Source of the DNA: Neoconidiobolus thromboides FSU 785
Lineage: Eukaryota > Entomophthoromycota > Entomophthoromycetes > Entomophthorales > Neoconidiobolaceae
Direction of reading: 5' to 3'
DNA: 64,000 bases
Assembly (NCBI GenBank): GCA_025603075.1
Contig: MU626283.1
Span: forward strand, 62,001 to 126,000
Shown: positions 11,336 to 23,531 of the stretch, one piece after another
How the letters are laid out: every line of letters begins with the position of its first letter
Position numbering within the stretch: position 1 is the first letter of the stretch
Translations under genes and position numbers: made by a program
Notes under the pieces: generated by a model
What the model was told of the DNA's origin: nothing
Seen by the model: only the letters and a program-made list of their open reading frames with translations
The model's database searches: none

Positions 11336-13212
11336 CTAATGCTTATTAGATAAGAAAGCGATGGTATTGTTCCAAGAAGAATTCCAGGAGGTGACAAGAT
11401 TGGCAGATAGTGTAGATTGTGTTCTTTTATGTGGATTAAAAAATCTTTTCTTTGAGCTTTGTAAAAGGCTACTAAAATTATTTTGTTGTGTATTAAGAAC
11501 ATTTTGTAAATTAGGTAAATTAGGTAGAGCTCTAAACAATGTATTATTTTTCTTTCCATCCTCTTTATTATTGTTTGGTAGTAAATGCATCAGATCTAAA
11601 TTTGTATTCGGACTAATAAACTACATTTAATACTTTTATAATTTGATTTTATATTATACTTACGGTAATGCTTCTAATCGATAAGCTAAATCTATGATAT
11701 TTGATATATCTATAACTTTAGGATAATTTTGTAATAATTTCAAATTATCAGCAAAATTGCCTATCAGTAATTGATCTTTAACTAAACATAGCATAGCAAC
11801 TCCTACCATAACCATTGTATTTAAAGGTGAAATATTAGAAGCTGGGGAAACCGAAGGAAATCCATTTTCAGAAGCTAAATAAATAGGAGTATGTGAGAAT
11901 AAAGCATCCCACAGCCTTATAACATCTGGGAGATCAAATTCTTGAGATCCTAATACGGTAATCCATCTAAAAGCAAAATACGTGGGATCCAGGCCCTTAT
12001 TTTTCAAATCTTGATACAGCTCAGGTGAAACTTGTTTTAGTTTACACTCTAATAATTTTATTGTAGCGGATACTCCCACCCTCTTATCACGATCTAATTG
12101 CTTAACATATTGATCTCTAACCGACCCCATAACTGCAGTAAAAAGATAAAATGCATCTGCTTCTGCATGCTCTCTACCCATCAATGATGAGTTGGGTGAA
12201 TCGTTGGCAACAACGTAGTAAATTGGTCCTAATATCTCATTCATACCTTGGACATACCCTACCCCTGGGTTTAACTTGGCATATATAAACAAAATCCTTT
12301 CCATCGCTTCCCAATGTAAGTCAATAATCTCATCTCCTTCATCTTGAGGGATAATGATACTTAATGGATGATTGGCAATCTTATCTTCTAATTCATTTTG
12401 GGGTGTAAGTAATTCGTTGGAAGTTATTGGAGTCAATTCTACTCCATCTGACAAAAATCCATCAAGTTCTTCTAGGGTAGTGATACTATTACTACTTGAA
12501 TTTTTTGTACGATTGATCGCTCCATAACATGAATATGCTCTTTTGTGACCTTCTGGTCGCTTTCTTACACCTATATTATCTTGGCTTAATTGTTGAAATA
12601 GATATCTTCTGTCCTGAGCAGATATATTTTCAAATGGGGTAGGTTGGTCTAATATATCATTAAATGAAGTAAAGTTAAACTTCTCGCTAATAGGAGAAGA
12701 AGGTGCAGTAGAAATTCTAGAGCTTGAATCAAATACAGGCAATTGAAAAAAAGCATGGTCACTTAAAGTCCTTCTAACATCCATATCAATTTGTTCTAAT
12801 AAACTACTGTCTTTTAATATATTTGCTTGCCCTTGATTAATTTTGGTTTTTCTTAATTCTTCTTTATCTTGCTCTGTTAATGGGAATCTATGCCCTTGAT
12901 CCTCTACTAAGTCTTTTACAAAGCCATAATAAGCTCTTCGTGAATCTGCTAAATGACTTGACCACAATCTCTTATCACTGGGTAATGTACGAAGTAATAA
13001 CTTCCAACATAATGGACGATACCCTGGTACATCGGGAATACCTAGTAATGGTTAATCATTTGATTCAAGTTCATTCTTATTATCCTACCATTTGAACACA
13101 ACTTTCTTAACTGGTCCATATCCACATAATTAAGTTCTGGATAACTTTCATCCTGCTCTAATACCGGATAACTTAATAAATCGGAAAATAACTTTTTTCT
13201 ATCAATAAACAT
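11336..13212 (-). CDS. TBC-domain Rab GTPase-activating protein, TBC1D13-like
   Basis: A Rab GAP of 592 aa in three exons: 13212-13089, 13041-11664 and 11612-11336. The N-terminal GIPDVPGYRPLCWKLLL starts the TBC fold. The dual-finger residues are visible: the Arg finger in IDMDVRR (IxxDxxR) and the Gln finger in GYVQGMNEIL (YxQ). The domain is split by an insertion of about 100 low-complexity residues between the two fingers, as in TBC1D13-type proteins. It continues through WITVLGSQEFDLPDVIRLWD. The C-terminal exon adds about 92 residues, Asn/Ser/Leu-rich, of unknown role. Catalysis would accelerate GTP hydrolysis on a Rab; which Rab cannot be read from sequence. A single large exon carries nearly all of the domain. 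Confidence 0.92.
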
Positions 13213-14542
13213 AATATTAGAGAAATATTGATAACAGTTATTGTTGATTTACCTTATATTATATTTCATTATTTACAAATTCAAAAATAATCGTTAAAGA
13301 ATTTTCAATTTTAAAATTTTATCCTCTTCGGGTTCCATTAATTAAATTAGCTTCCTTATTTAGCAAAAACAATTTTCTTCAGTCAATTTTCAATAGTTTA
13401 TAAATAATTGTAAAACTTATGCACAACTTAAAGCCTAACTATTGATTTCTTTTTCACCCATTTATTTGTTTTCTTAATGAAAGGATGGCTTAGAACCCTC
13501 CCTTTTTGAATTAGGATTTCAATATTTGCCCACCTTTCGTTTTACATTTTTGGTGCTAATAAATCAACTTTTTTAAGGTTAATCTATTGTTTTTTAATCA
13601 ACAGATACCATAAAAATTTCAAAAAATCAAGATTTTTATCATTAATTGGGCTTCTGTTTTAGCCTTCTTTTTAGATTTAGTAACAAGACGGATAAATGAT
13701 AAAACTCAGTCTTCTAAAATTAGCTTATTGAATAACAATCTTATTATAAGATAAAGCTAAATAAAATGGAATAATTAATATTAACGACTAATCAGTTTAA
13801 ACAAAAGGAAAATTGAAGTTTATCATTAGATCATGAAATTAATTTTATTAAAATCAATTGAAGAACTAAAATGACTTATGTCTATTATTAGTACTTAAAT
13901 CACTTTTGATGTTTTTATTTTTAGACCTTTTTTTCAAAATAGTTGGCAATGTTATAATATTTTTAAAGCAGACAGCTTCAATTCAAAAAGCAAAGAACCT
14001 TTTAATTAAAAAGCGAATGGTTTTCAGCAATAAAAAGCAAAAAAATATTTGGAATTTTGTAAAGACAATCAATATATTTCAAAATATGATGACAGAAACT
14101 TTATACATTACTAATAAAAATGTTATTATAAAAAAGCAGTTCCTATATTAATATTATACTATTTAAAAGCATCCTTATTAAAATATACGTTAATAATAAA
14201 TCAAACCTTTTAACTAAATTAGAAAAGTATTTCAAGGCTAGTTTAATTTATGATTTTCCGCATTATAATAAAGTATTGGTTTCTATTGATAATGAAAATA
14301 ATTACTATATTCTATACTGTTACTATTGACGCAACAATCCAACTGTGCTGCTCTTATTAGAATTAACAATGAACTATTTAATAAATAGAGCAAATAATAA
14401 ATAGAGCAAAGTTCTTCAGCCTTTTCATATTTTATTTGGTAAAGTATATTGAAGTTCATTATCTAAAGATATTGTAACTATTAACGCCAGTCATTTTTCT
14501 TTTTCACGCTTTCTGCCTATTTTTTCTTGCTTTTAATCAACG
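13213..14542. other. Gene-free AT-rich stretch
   Basis: The right end of the TBC gene promoter should lie near 13213. I examined the 81-codon frame at 13906-14151 and do not accept it: it is Lys/Asn/Ile-rich as expected for random AT-rich DNA, and has no flanking signals. Nothing else is recognisable. Confidence 0.5.
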
Positions 14543-14646
14543 TATGAGGATGTTTTTTTTGGTTTTATTACTTTTCCATTTTTTAAGCGCTATTTGAGTG
14601 GAAATATTGTTAGTAAAATTGTTAAACAAAAAAATACATCCCCATA
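14543..14646 (+). mobile_element. Short TIR element (MITE-like), copy 6, well preserved
   Basis: One of the best copies: TGAGGATGTTTTTTTTGG at the left, TTTTTTAAGCGCTATTTGAG and TTGTTAGTAAAATTG inside, AAAATACATCCCCA at the right. TA flanks both sides. It lies 135 bp beyond the 3' end of the Rco1-like gene. Confidence 0.92.
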
Positions 14647-14780
14647 TTCTAACAAATCTCAAACAAATTAAAATCTGATAAAAACTAAAATGAATGATCT
14701 TCAAAAAAATAATCAAACTTTTTTATTTTAATTAATGTAAACTATCAAAAATAATTATGATTAATATTAAATTATATAAC

Positions 14781-16586
14781 TTAAGAATTATTAGTATTAA
14801 TATTAGCATTTTCAACTAAAAAATCTAATAATTTTTTCTTATCTACTACTTCAACAAGTTGTCGAACTGCATTAAGTTGTCGATAAACTGGACGTGCTAT
14901 TTTTATATAGGGTTTGGTTAAAGCTTCTTTTGAAACCCCTGGAATAATGGATTCGATTTCTTCATTGTTATCTTCCTTTTGAGTGCTCTATAATACAATC
15001 AGTATGCAAAAATAATAGTTTGAAAAAGAATTACTGTTATTTCATTGATAAGTTTCTTGAACTTTTCCCTTAAGTCATTATTAACAGTAGAGTCACTGTC
15101 CACAGTACCCTTTGGCTCTTCTTTTGTTTCTTTATTTTTAGTAATGTTTCCAAGTGAGTTGATTACCTAATAAAAAAACATTAACCAAAATAAAATTTAA
15201 TTGAACAAAATTTACATTTAATTGATTTTGAACATTAGTACGTGGTTCAATAAGTTTAGCAATAATATCTTGCTGCATGATGTTTTTGATTTCATTAAAG
15301 CGTGCAAGTTTTTTATTCCTAAACCAATGTCAATAAACTTGTAATTGTATGAAACATAAAACCATTTTACTCTGCAACTTTTGTAACAAACTCCATAGTT
15401 ATTCTTTCTTCATCAACCTCCAGTTCATTAGAAGTATCACCCTTAGTTCCGTTTATCCCTTTAACTTGACATTTAAACTTCTTTATTTTTGGAGCAACAT
15501 GATCGGCATGAGCTGGGCATTTCCACCTACGGTGAGATTGAGGTGGGACTGCCATTGGTGGATTAACACAGTCCATATGCCAGTAACTTGGGCAATAGTC
15601 GCACCCTACCATTGGACCAGCAAATACCGATTTACGGCATTTATAACAAAGTATAATGTTATTATCTTTATCCCTAACCTTTTTAAAATGATTTATATCA
15701 GTTTGTACAGGCCCAGTTCTATATAAAGAATCAGAAATAAATAAATATGCCGTAGAAAACTACCTTTGTTTTGGGTTTTTTAATACTGAGGTGTCAACAA
15801 ATTCTCCAAATTCATTAGTACCAACTATAAAGTATTAGAAAATATGCTTAAATAAAGCTTTAGTTATTTCACCTCCTTCAAAAAGATTTTTTATCTCATT
15901 TGGAATATTAAATGAAGATGGATTTTTACGGTTTATAACTTCTAATAAATTGCCAAAAATGCCTTTAGTTGAAAATCCTTTTGGTAACTAAAATAAATAT
16001 TAAAGGTTTTTTACGATTAAATACATAAACCGAAATTACAGGCAATGGCTTGCACACTCTACAATACCAATCATCAGCAGGAAGATTATCAGGATCAACT
16101 GGTGGATCAAGGCAAGTGAAATGAAAGGAACGTGGGCAACTATCACAGCATAAAAAAGTGCCCGTGCCATTACAACATTCACAGTAATCATTATTCTTTA
16201 TAAAGATAAGAAATTATTTGGTTATTTAATTAATTTAAATAAAAATTTACCCTTTTGAAGTCAAAGTTTTTAAAATTCAATTGAGTTACGGCAGTTTTTT
16301 TCCTGGTACTCTTTCTAAAAGCAGGCTTAAAAGGGTCATCATTGATTGGGAATATTCTGCTATCAATTTTTATTATTATACCTTAATATTAAATGATGAA
16401 ATATACTTACTCTTTCTTTTTCTTTTTTTTAGGGGAAGTTATATGTTCACTCTTGTTTGCATTTTCTGGAGCATGGGTTAAAGTTATTACCGGGTTAGGT
16501 TGAGGAATAGGAGCATTATGATTTAGTGCAAATAAATTCACCGGGTCTGATTCCTTAACTTCATTAATCCGTTTCATTTTTAGCAT
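14781..16586 (-). CDS. Rco1-like protein with two PHD fingers (Rpd3S-type histone deacetylase complex)
   Basis: A 468-aa chromatin protein in nine exons: 16586-16411, 16359-16251, 16195-16040, 15987-15873, 15824-15764, 15718-15371, 15318-15216, 15166-15035 and 14987-14781. PHD1 (about residues 98-143) shows the C4HC3 order in CECCNGTGTFLCCDSC, HFTC and WYCRVC. PHD2 (about 222-275) shows CYKCRKS, GCDYCPSYWHMDC and WKCPAH. Both fingers keep all eight zinc ligands. Between them lies a segment with KGIFGNLLEVINRKNPSSF, the position of the Sin3-interaction region in Rco1. The tail from about 325 is helical and charged. In yeast, Rco1 with Eaf3 targets Rpd3S to H3K36-methylated gene bodies and suppresses cryptic transcription. 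Assignment rests on finger spacing and order. Other two-PHD proteins, such as the PHF12 type, belong to the same family. Confidence 0.8.
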
Positions 16587-17442
16587 TAAATACTTATTAA
16601 CTAATCAAAAATGATTAATAGTATTAAAAGAAAATTTAGTTTAAATATTAATGGAGTAAGTCATTTGATGATTTATAGCCAATCAAACAGGATTCATTTG
16701 GTTGGGCAAGTGGATGTGCCCTTTTATTTGATCATTTATTTATTTACTCAATTAAATGTGAAGAAATCTTAAATTCAAATAATATTCAATGTTACAACGT
16801 CTCTAGAAGTAAAAGAGACCCCTACAGTTAGACATATTTGAATAAAATTGTGTATTACTTTTCGTGTTGATATAATTATTCTAGTATATTATGATTCAAA
16901 ACAAAATGTAACTTAATGAGCTTAAAATATTATATATTACCTCTTTAGTATATTCTTGGTTATAAAGATATAAAATACTAGTATAAGTTTAAAACAGAAG
17001 ACGTATTAGAAACTAAAAAACAGCTAAATATAAATATAATAAAAATTTATTCTCTTTGATCAATCAGAAGAGTTAAAGCATTTATAATATTAAAAATACA
17101 CAAAATTAGAACATTAATTTATAATGTACTTCACTATCCTTATAACTACACTTTATACTTATGACCATTACCAGAAGTTTTATATTAAATTATAAATTTC
17201 AGCATTTTGGTTTATAAAATATGTTTAAAAATAACAACTTGCTTGAAAAAAATTACCAAAATCCTCTATCTTTAAAAACAATAGACTGTATAAAAATAGA
17301 AGGATAAAATATTACTGTTTATCAGATAGTATATAAAATTAAATTAAAAATAATAATACCGGATAAAAGCAAAAACTAAATGACATCACCTCCTTGGATT
17401 TTGAAATGAATACGCGAAGAATCAAAAAGAGAGCTATTATAG
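16587..17442. other. Intergenic region between divergent genes
   Basis: The Rco1-like gene (minus) and the S9-like gene (plus) start at its two ends, so both promoters lie here. I see no RNA gene, mobile-element copy or convincing frame. Confidence 0.5.
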
Positions 17443-17450
17443 TATAAAAG
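17443..17450 (+). promoter_or_regulatory. Putative TATA box of the S9-like gene
   Basis: TATAAAAG lies 38 bp upstream of the ATG at 17489 and only 8 bp upstream of the in-frame ATG at 17459. If it is functional, transcription would begin near or after 17459, which favours the downstream start. Confidence 0.4.
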
Positions 17451-17488
17451 GAATAAGAATGATGAGTTTTATTTTATTTTATAAAAAA

Positions 17489-19676
17489 ATGAAATTCAAA
17501 ATATTATTACTATTGGTAATTGTACAACTTACGTTTGCGATAAATTATTTAAGCATAAATGACATAAAAAAGGAAGAGATAGTAATAAGCAATGGGAAGA
17601 ACATCGGTATTGAAGTAAAATATAATAGCAACAACAATAAGGAGTATTTTATACATCATTTCAATAATAGTACTATTATCAATATAACCAAATTGATAAA
17701 TCAAATAGAAAATATTAAAGAAAATACTTTCTTTTTTATTGAAGATAGCTTAGCTTATGTGGACAATGACAATTACGTTAATTTGATTCAAAATAAGTTT
17801 ATAGATAATAATAATAGAATACAATATTATGGAGTAGGATTATTGTATGATTGTATGGATGTAAAAAATATACACTATAATAATAATACTATCATATACT
17901 CATGTTCAAAGCAAATAGAATATGGAGATGAAAATGAAATCTATAATGATAATGGTAAACTATATAAGCAATTACCTATTAGAAAAATAAATCATTTTGT
18001 AAAACCGGATTATATTCAACAATTATATCGTGCTTTCTTAATTATCGAAAATAATAAATATTCCTTTGATTCTTTGCCTATCGATTTATTAAAATTCACT
18101 GAACTGGTAATATTTATTTATATCTTTATTATAACACCAATGATATTATGATAGGAAAGTCCAGTTCCACCTTATGGCCATAAAAACCATTATGCATTAT
18201 CTTATAATAGTCAAAAGGTGAGTTTTATCTCGAATCAAATAAGTGAGGACAAAGAATGGAATGCTTATTGTAACGTCTACCAAGTAACTACCGATGGTTA
18301 TGAACTGCCTACCAAAATCAAGTATAGCAAACAAAGAAATTGTAATTCACCAACTTATTCAATAAATAATAATTATTTAGCATGGGTAGTAAATAACAAT
18401 GAAGTGGTGATATGGGACTTAAATAAAGATGAGCTTTATTTGAATAAAAAGATGGATAAGCGAATTATAAAAATAGAATTTAATAACAACAAAAATACTG
18501 ACAACGAATTAGAATTATTAATGTTAATTAATGAAAATGGTATACAGCATTTATATTTAACGAATTTCAAGTATTCTATTAATACCTTTTTCAATTCAAT
18601 TAAACTAAATATTGATTATTTTCAACTATTATCAAATCAAAGATTATTATTATCACTAAGTTCATTTAATATACCACCTAGAAATTACATTTATTTTATT
18701 AAAAACAACACATTAGTTCAATTAAACAATATTGACAACGATAATCATACAATAGATAATAATTATAACAACTTTTATTATTACGGTTATAAGCAAGATA
18801 AAATACACACTTATTTGTTTCATCCCAACAATAATAATAAGCTTGATTCTTTAGTTGTATTTTTACATTCCAATAATTTAAATGATGGCTTTATTAATCA
18901 ATGGTCGTACAGTAATAATTACAATGTATTTAATAATTATTATTCTTTATTAATTAACCCTCATGGTAGTATTGGGTAAGTTTATATATTATACGTTACA
19001 TATTACATATTATATATTTGTATTTTTTACTTACTTTACTTAATATAAGGTATCCTAAGCTCAACATTAATAACTATGGAATAGAAAAGAGAAACAAAAT
19101 CATTTATGAAGATATAAAATTAGGGATACAAAACATGTTAATACAATACCCAACAATCGATCATAATAAAGTATGTATTTATATAAGAGGATATTCTTTA
19201 CCAATATTGAATCAATTTAATAATACTATGTTTCAATGTGTTATTATGGAAGATATTATTATTGATTTTAAGTTAAACTATTATACTTCGGATGACTTGA
19301 ATTTTATTGAAAATATGGTAATACTTTATTTTTATACTTCTAACAATGTCCAATTGATTTTTGTTATAGTATTCATTACCACCACCTTATGCCAAACCAA
19401 ATAAATATCAAAGTAATTATAATGTCAATAAATTGCCCACTTTGATTATTCATTCCTTGAATAATTATAATATTGATTCCAATCAAGCAATAGCTACTTT
19501 TACTGATTTACAACTACACAATATAACTTCCAAATTATTGTTATTCAAATCAAATTTAACTTCTAAAAGGTAAATAATATTTCATTTTTGTTAAAATAGA
19601 GTTAATATTTTTTAAAAGTAATCAATCGAGGCGTTATTATGAGATTATGAATTGGTTAAATAAGTATTTGAAATAA
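17489..19676 (+). CDS. Secreted S9/dipeptidyl-peptidase-5-like protein, probable pseudoenzyme
   Basis: A 654-aa secreted protein in five exons: 17489-18106, 18155-18975, 19050-19317, 19370-19569 and 19619-19676. A signal peptide (MKFKILLLLVIVQLTFA) is followed by an Asn-rich beta-propeller-like region, then an alpha/beta-hydrolase end resembling DPP5. Landmarks are LVVFLHS, the NPHGSIG oxyanion-type loop, LPTLIIHS and the closing YYEIMNWLNKYLK. The catalytic triad looks broken. The nucleophile elbow reads RGYSLP instead of G-x-S-x-G-G. The usual Asp after the IHS motif (family SKDYR) is Asn (SLNNYN). The usual His in DENHW is absent (KSNLTS). A start at 17459 would add ten residues before the signal peptide. 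The family is inferred from architecture and motifs. The Asn richness reflects AT-biased codons. Confidence 0.78.
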
Positions 19677-19759
19677 AGTGTTATTATATTTACCCAATAT
19701 TATTACTATTTTATAATGCTGTTTGAATATATACTTTTTACTAATGTAAAGACTATCGA

Positions 19760-19833
19760 GTTTCCGTGGTGTAGTTGGTTATCACATCTGTCTAACACAC
19801 AGAAGGTCTCCAGTTCGAATCTGGACGGAAACA
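19760..19833 (+). tRNA. tRNA-Val (anticodon AAC)
   Basis: A 74-nt cloverleaf: acceptor stem GTTTCCG/CGGAAAC with discriminator A, D arm GTGTAGTTGGTTATCAC, anticodon stem TCTGT/ACAGA with loop CTAACAC (anticodon AAC), and T arm TCCAG-TTCGAAT-CTGGA. The A and B boxes are intact and there is no intron. A T run starts right after the 3' end (from 19835) and would terminate Pol III. It lies 83 bp after the S9-like gene. Confidence 0.97.
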
Positions 19834-19956
19834 TTTTTTATAGATAAAATTTTGTTGATTTTTTTTTAACATCACACCTATTTCTAATACATTCAATATC
19901 CCTGGTTTCAATTTTAATAAAAATATTCAATAATTCTTATTATTTTTTAATTAAAA

Positions 19957-20061
19957 TATGGGAATGTATTTTGTATTTAAAAATTTTACTAACAATTTTT
20001 TCCCTTAGATAGCACTTAAAAGATGGAAAAAATGATGAAGCCAAAAAAAACATCCCCCATA
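19957..20061 (-). mobile_element. Short TIR element (MITE-like), copy 7, near tRNA-Val
   Basis: A minus-oriented copy: TGGGAATGTATTTTGTATTT, reversed core with TTTTACTAACAATTTT and GCACTTAAAAGATGG, ending in CATCCCCCA. TA flanks both sides. It lies about 120 bp downstream of the tRNA. Confidence 0.9.
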
Positions 20062-20136
20062 TTCTATTTGTTTATTTATTTAGTTTTAAACAGTATTGAG
20101 TAGAAAAACCATTTATAGAATTATTAAAAAAATAGA

Positions 20137-20238
20137 TGTAGATGTTTTTTTTTACTTCATTACTTTTTCCATTTTTAGGCCCTATTTAAGCGGAGAGATT
20201 GTTAGCAAAATTCTTAAACAAAAAAATACATCTCCAGA
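20137..20238 (+). mobile_element. Short TIR element (MITE-like), copy 8, flanked by GA/GA
   Basis: A plus-oriented copy: TGTAGATGTTTTTTTTTAC, then CCCTATTTAAGCGG and TTGTTAGCAAAATTCTTAAA, ending in ACATCTCCA. The flanking dinucleotides are GA on both sides rather than TA. It forms an inverted pair with copy 7, separated by about 75 bp. A 68-codon frame over this element is an artefact of the repeat. Confidence 0.85.
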
Positions 20239-20507
20239 TGTTAATATCTTATTTATTCATCTTAAACAAAAAAAGATTAGAGTATATAAAATTATAGTAT
20301 AGCCATTAGAAAAATTAATTAGGATAAAAATTAAAACAAGGATAATCAATTTAGTAGTATTCTACCCTAGCCGAAATTAATCTATTTTCAGAACATTAAA
20401 TTGCATTATTTTTCCATAGCCAAAAGAACAAACGATTTCAAACTTGGTAAACCAAAAATAAAAAGCTTGATATTTTTAAACATTACTTGTTTAATCAGTT
20501 CTAGAAA

Positions 20508-21237
20508 ATGGGCAAAGCTAAAGTTAGTGAAGCTAGTAAACGAGCTAGTGGTAAGCATACAATAAGCGTAATTAAAGTAGTCTGTTTACTAATACTAAAT
20601 CTTTTTTTATATTAGAATGGTAAATTGATAATAGCTGAATAAATTTTCAAAGATAAATAATAACTTACTTGATAAATTAAAGGAATTCATTATTAAAATG
20701 GGCACGAAAAGAACGAGGACCATATTTAGATATCAATACATTAACTTATCATTACAGTTTGGAACATTATAAAGTTTTAGAAGAAAAAGAGAACAAAATT
20801 AAAAACAATCAAACTTATTTGAAGGCAATGAACCATCAAACAAATATTCAAAGGTAAAGATTTGGAATTTTAGAACTGAGATTTAGCTAGTTGAAGAATT
20901 AATAGTTTTTCTTAATATTAATGGATATATTTTTTTTATAGAGAATATGAGCAATTTAAGAAAGAACAAATGGATTTACAAGCCAAAGTAATCCAAGCAC
21001 AAACCGAATTGGGTCTTGATTTGTCTTCAGATAACGAGTTGAATATTGATAAAACTTTTTGGAATTTATCGAGTAGTAAAAATGGTAAAGAAAATCAAAG
21101 TAAGTTTTATTCATTATTGATTATTTATTAAACTATTTATTAATTTTTATAATAATAAAACTATAGAACCCACAGCTAGTGTAACCAATCCAAATCCAAC
21201 AGGACGTCGAGGTAGACCAAGGAAAATACTTGACTAA
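20508..21237 (+). CDS. Small AT-hook protein, unknown function (includes a predicted 4-nt exon)
   Basis: A 148-aa protein read as exons 20508-20550, 20616-20619, 20683-20853, 20942-21099 and 21167-21237. It starts MGKAKVSEASKRAS and continues with SLLKWARKERGPYLDI. A predicted coiled coil rich in Glu, Lys and Gln follows (about residues 48-95). It ends in a canonical AT-hook, GRRGRPRK, four residues before the C-terminus, so minor-groove DNA binding is likely. I do not recognise the family. The 4-nt exon AATG is needed to keep frame: skipping it puts a stop early in the next exon, while including it gives Glu-Trp. The first intron has a clear branch motif (TTTACTAATACTAA). The 3' end converges on the Atg22 gene with 34 bp between stops. 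An alternative is a different first exon. Confidence 0.68.
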
Positions 21238-21271
21238 TCGAATTTTACTATCGTTTATTCTTAATTATCTA

Positions 21272-23088
21272 TTACCTTGTTCCTTTAATAAACTCGTTGT
21301 TATTTCTCTTTGCTTTTTCTTCATTTAGTAGATAAATGCTTAGCATTGAAAACAATAGTATCCCTAAGGGCACTAACAAAATATATTTAAAACTAGGAAG
21401 TAGTATTAAGATTACTAATGAAACTATAGGGGCTAATGTAAACCCTAAGGTTTGATAATTATGATAATGAGCAAAGAATTCATGCTCTCTGGAGGAAGGT
21501 AAGTAGGCTAAAAAGTAGACGCGGAATAAAGATTCTAAATTAGAGATAATCATACCTTCCATGAAATTATATAAATAAATAGGCCAATTCTCAAAAGTTA
21601 GTATAGGATGTGAAGTTGAATCCTTATTATTATCCAAGTTATTAAATAATGAAAAATTATTGCTGTTATTTAAAACTTTGGTTAGATTAGTTGTATTTGT
21701 ATTAAAATTAAAAATTAAAAATAATGATATTGGTATTAACATATAAAATAAATGAAATACTAATAATGCTTTTTTAGTCCTTATTTTAAAATAGGACATA
21801 CTCCAATTGAATGCTATTAACCCAATAATAGATCCCAAGGAAGACAATAATATCAGAAAAATCAACTGAAACAATGTAGAATTTGTATTTGTGTTACTAT
21901 CATTATTATAAATTACAATACTTAATAATTTAAAACTATATAGTAATAAATGAACTAAAAATACATTGCAACAAACTAGATAAATTCGTCTTAATTTCCA
22001 TATATAAAATAAAGATTGAAAAATTCGATAAATTAAAAATTGGCTTGTTGAATATTCTCTAGGTGCTGGACGAAATACTCGATTAGGTAAGTATCTTGAG
22101 GAGATTATTATTAACATTAAATACCAGCTACCTATTATCATACAACATAATCTTAAACCAAAGAAATTGGCTTGATAATAAACTGTAATTAAACACAAAC
22201 TACCACTTAATAAAGTACCTAATATAGAAAATAAAATATTAATATCAAAATAATCAAAAACATATTCAAATAAACTTACCTAAATGACCGAACACTAAAT
22301 CTTTTGTACTTAAATTATTAGCCACTTTTTCCAATACTTGAAAATAAATCGTGGGAGAATTGGGTAAGATATGACTTGCTCTTTTTGTCCTTGGATGATG
22401 TTGGGTTAATGTATGAATATAACCATATCTATAAACAGCTATAGTTGCGTAAAAAATTTTACTTAAGGCAATTAATACAATTCCAAAATAGAACAATTTT
22501 TCAACATTGGAAATAGAGAGAATTAGGATCGATATTATGGAAACAAAAGTTCCTAATAATAGTAACAGAAATTTTCGATAATAACCGTAATCAGCTAAAG
22601 CACCTAAAAAATGAGAAAAATTAGTGTATGTCCTTTGAACGTTTGATGATAAGCAGTAAATGAAACTTACCTAACCATAAACTCATTATAATTTGGAATA
22701 ATAATATAATTGAATAAAATATTAATGTAAATAATGTAGAATTCATAATCTTATTCCCAAATTTCAAAGAACAATTTTCATTAGATTGAAAACTACATTG
22801 TGCCAATAACCCGTCTGTATCCCCCTCATTTCTGGCCTCCTCATTCTCTTTAATAATTTTCATCCCTAACTTTATTATCCAACCATCTAATAGAATCGGT
22901 AAGATCAAATTTGATAAGATTGATTGAAATGGCAAACAAGCCATTGAGTATACATAATAACCTTTTAGTTCTTTTTGAGTAACTTCACTAGGCATATAAG
23001 GGTCCCGATGTGGATCTTCCATTAAATATATATTTTCGGCTATAGGTACATCATCAAAATATGTGTTTCGGGTTGTGGAATAACTCAT
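21272..23088 (-). CDS. ATG22: Atg22-like vacuolar membrane transporter (MFS fold)
   Basis: A 562-aa polytopic membrane protein in three exons: 23088-22671, 22603-22280 and 22218-21272. Atg22 acts as a permease of the vacuolar membrane, exporting amino acids released by autophagic breakdown. The N-terminal 50 residues are polar; the first helix follows KELKGYYVYSMACLPFQ, the characteristic entry of the family. Other landmarks are GALADYGYYRK between helices, LLSGSLCLI, and FRVYFLAYLPSSREHEFFAHYHNYQ in the last third. At least ten hydrophobic segments are visible. An Asn/Ser-rich loop lies near residues 440-470. The 5' end faces the 3' end of the ArfGAP gene, about 550 bp away. Family membership is by motif; substrate is not readable from sequence. 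Confidence 0.85.
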
Positions 23089-23531
23089 TTTTGTTAAATA
23101 TTGAATATATAAGATGACTAAATTTGATTATCTATTATTATTATTAGCTAGTTTAATAAGTTGAAAAGAAATTGGTGCTTATGATAAATTGATTACTTAT
23201 CAATATCTTAATTAATTAATTTGTATTATTATTTGATTTTTTTAGTAACTTCAAATTGAAATTAATAAAAAATTAATGATATGACTAAATTTAGTAATTT
23301 TTAGCTTACTCTAAGAACTCTGAAATTTAACTAATTTTATTTTAACTCACAAAAATAAAATATTGATTTAAAAATATATATTAAAAATAATACCTGTTAT
23401 TAATCCAAGAAAGAACAAATAATATAGAGAAAATAGATAATAAAAGACTGTGTGTATGAGGTTACTAAGTTAATATCAATATTTATTTGAAAAGCTTTTT
23501 AAAAGCATTAAAAATATTTATTATTAATAAT

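Noticed and set aside
11361-11630. 89-codon plus-strand frame
   Set aside because: It is antisense to the last exon of the TBC gene, where the minus frame joins the domain in phase.
13906-14151. 81-codon plus-strand frame
   Set aside because: The composition (Lys, Asn, Ile, Phe) is that of random AT-rich DNA, with no start context or splice signals and no recognisable motif.
20096-20302. 68-codon plus-strand frame
   Set aside because: It runs through short-element copy 8, and its length comes from the repeat.
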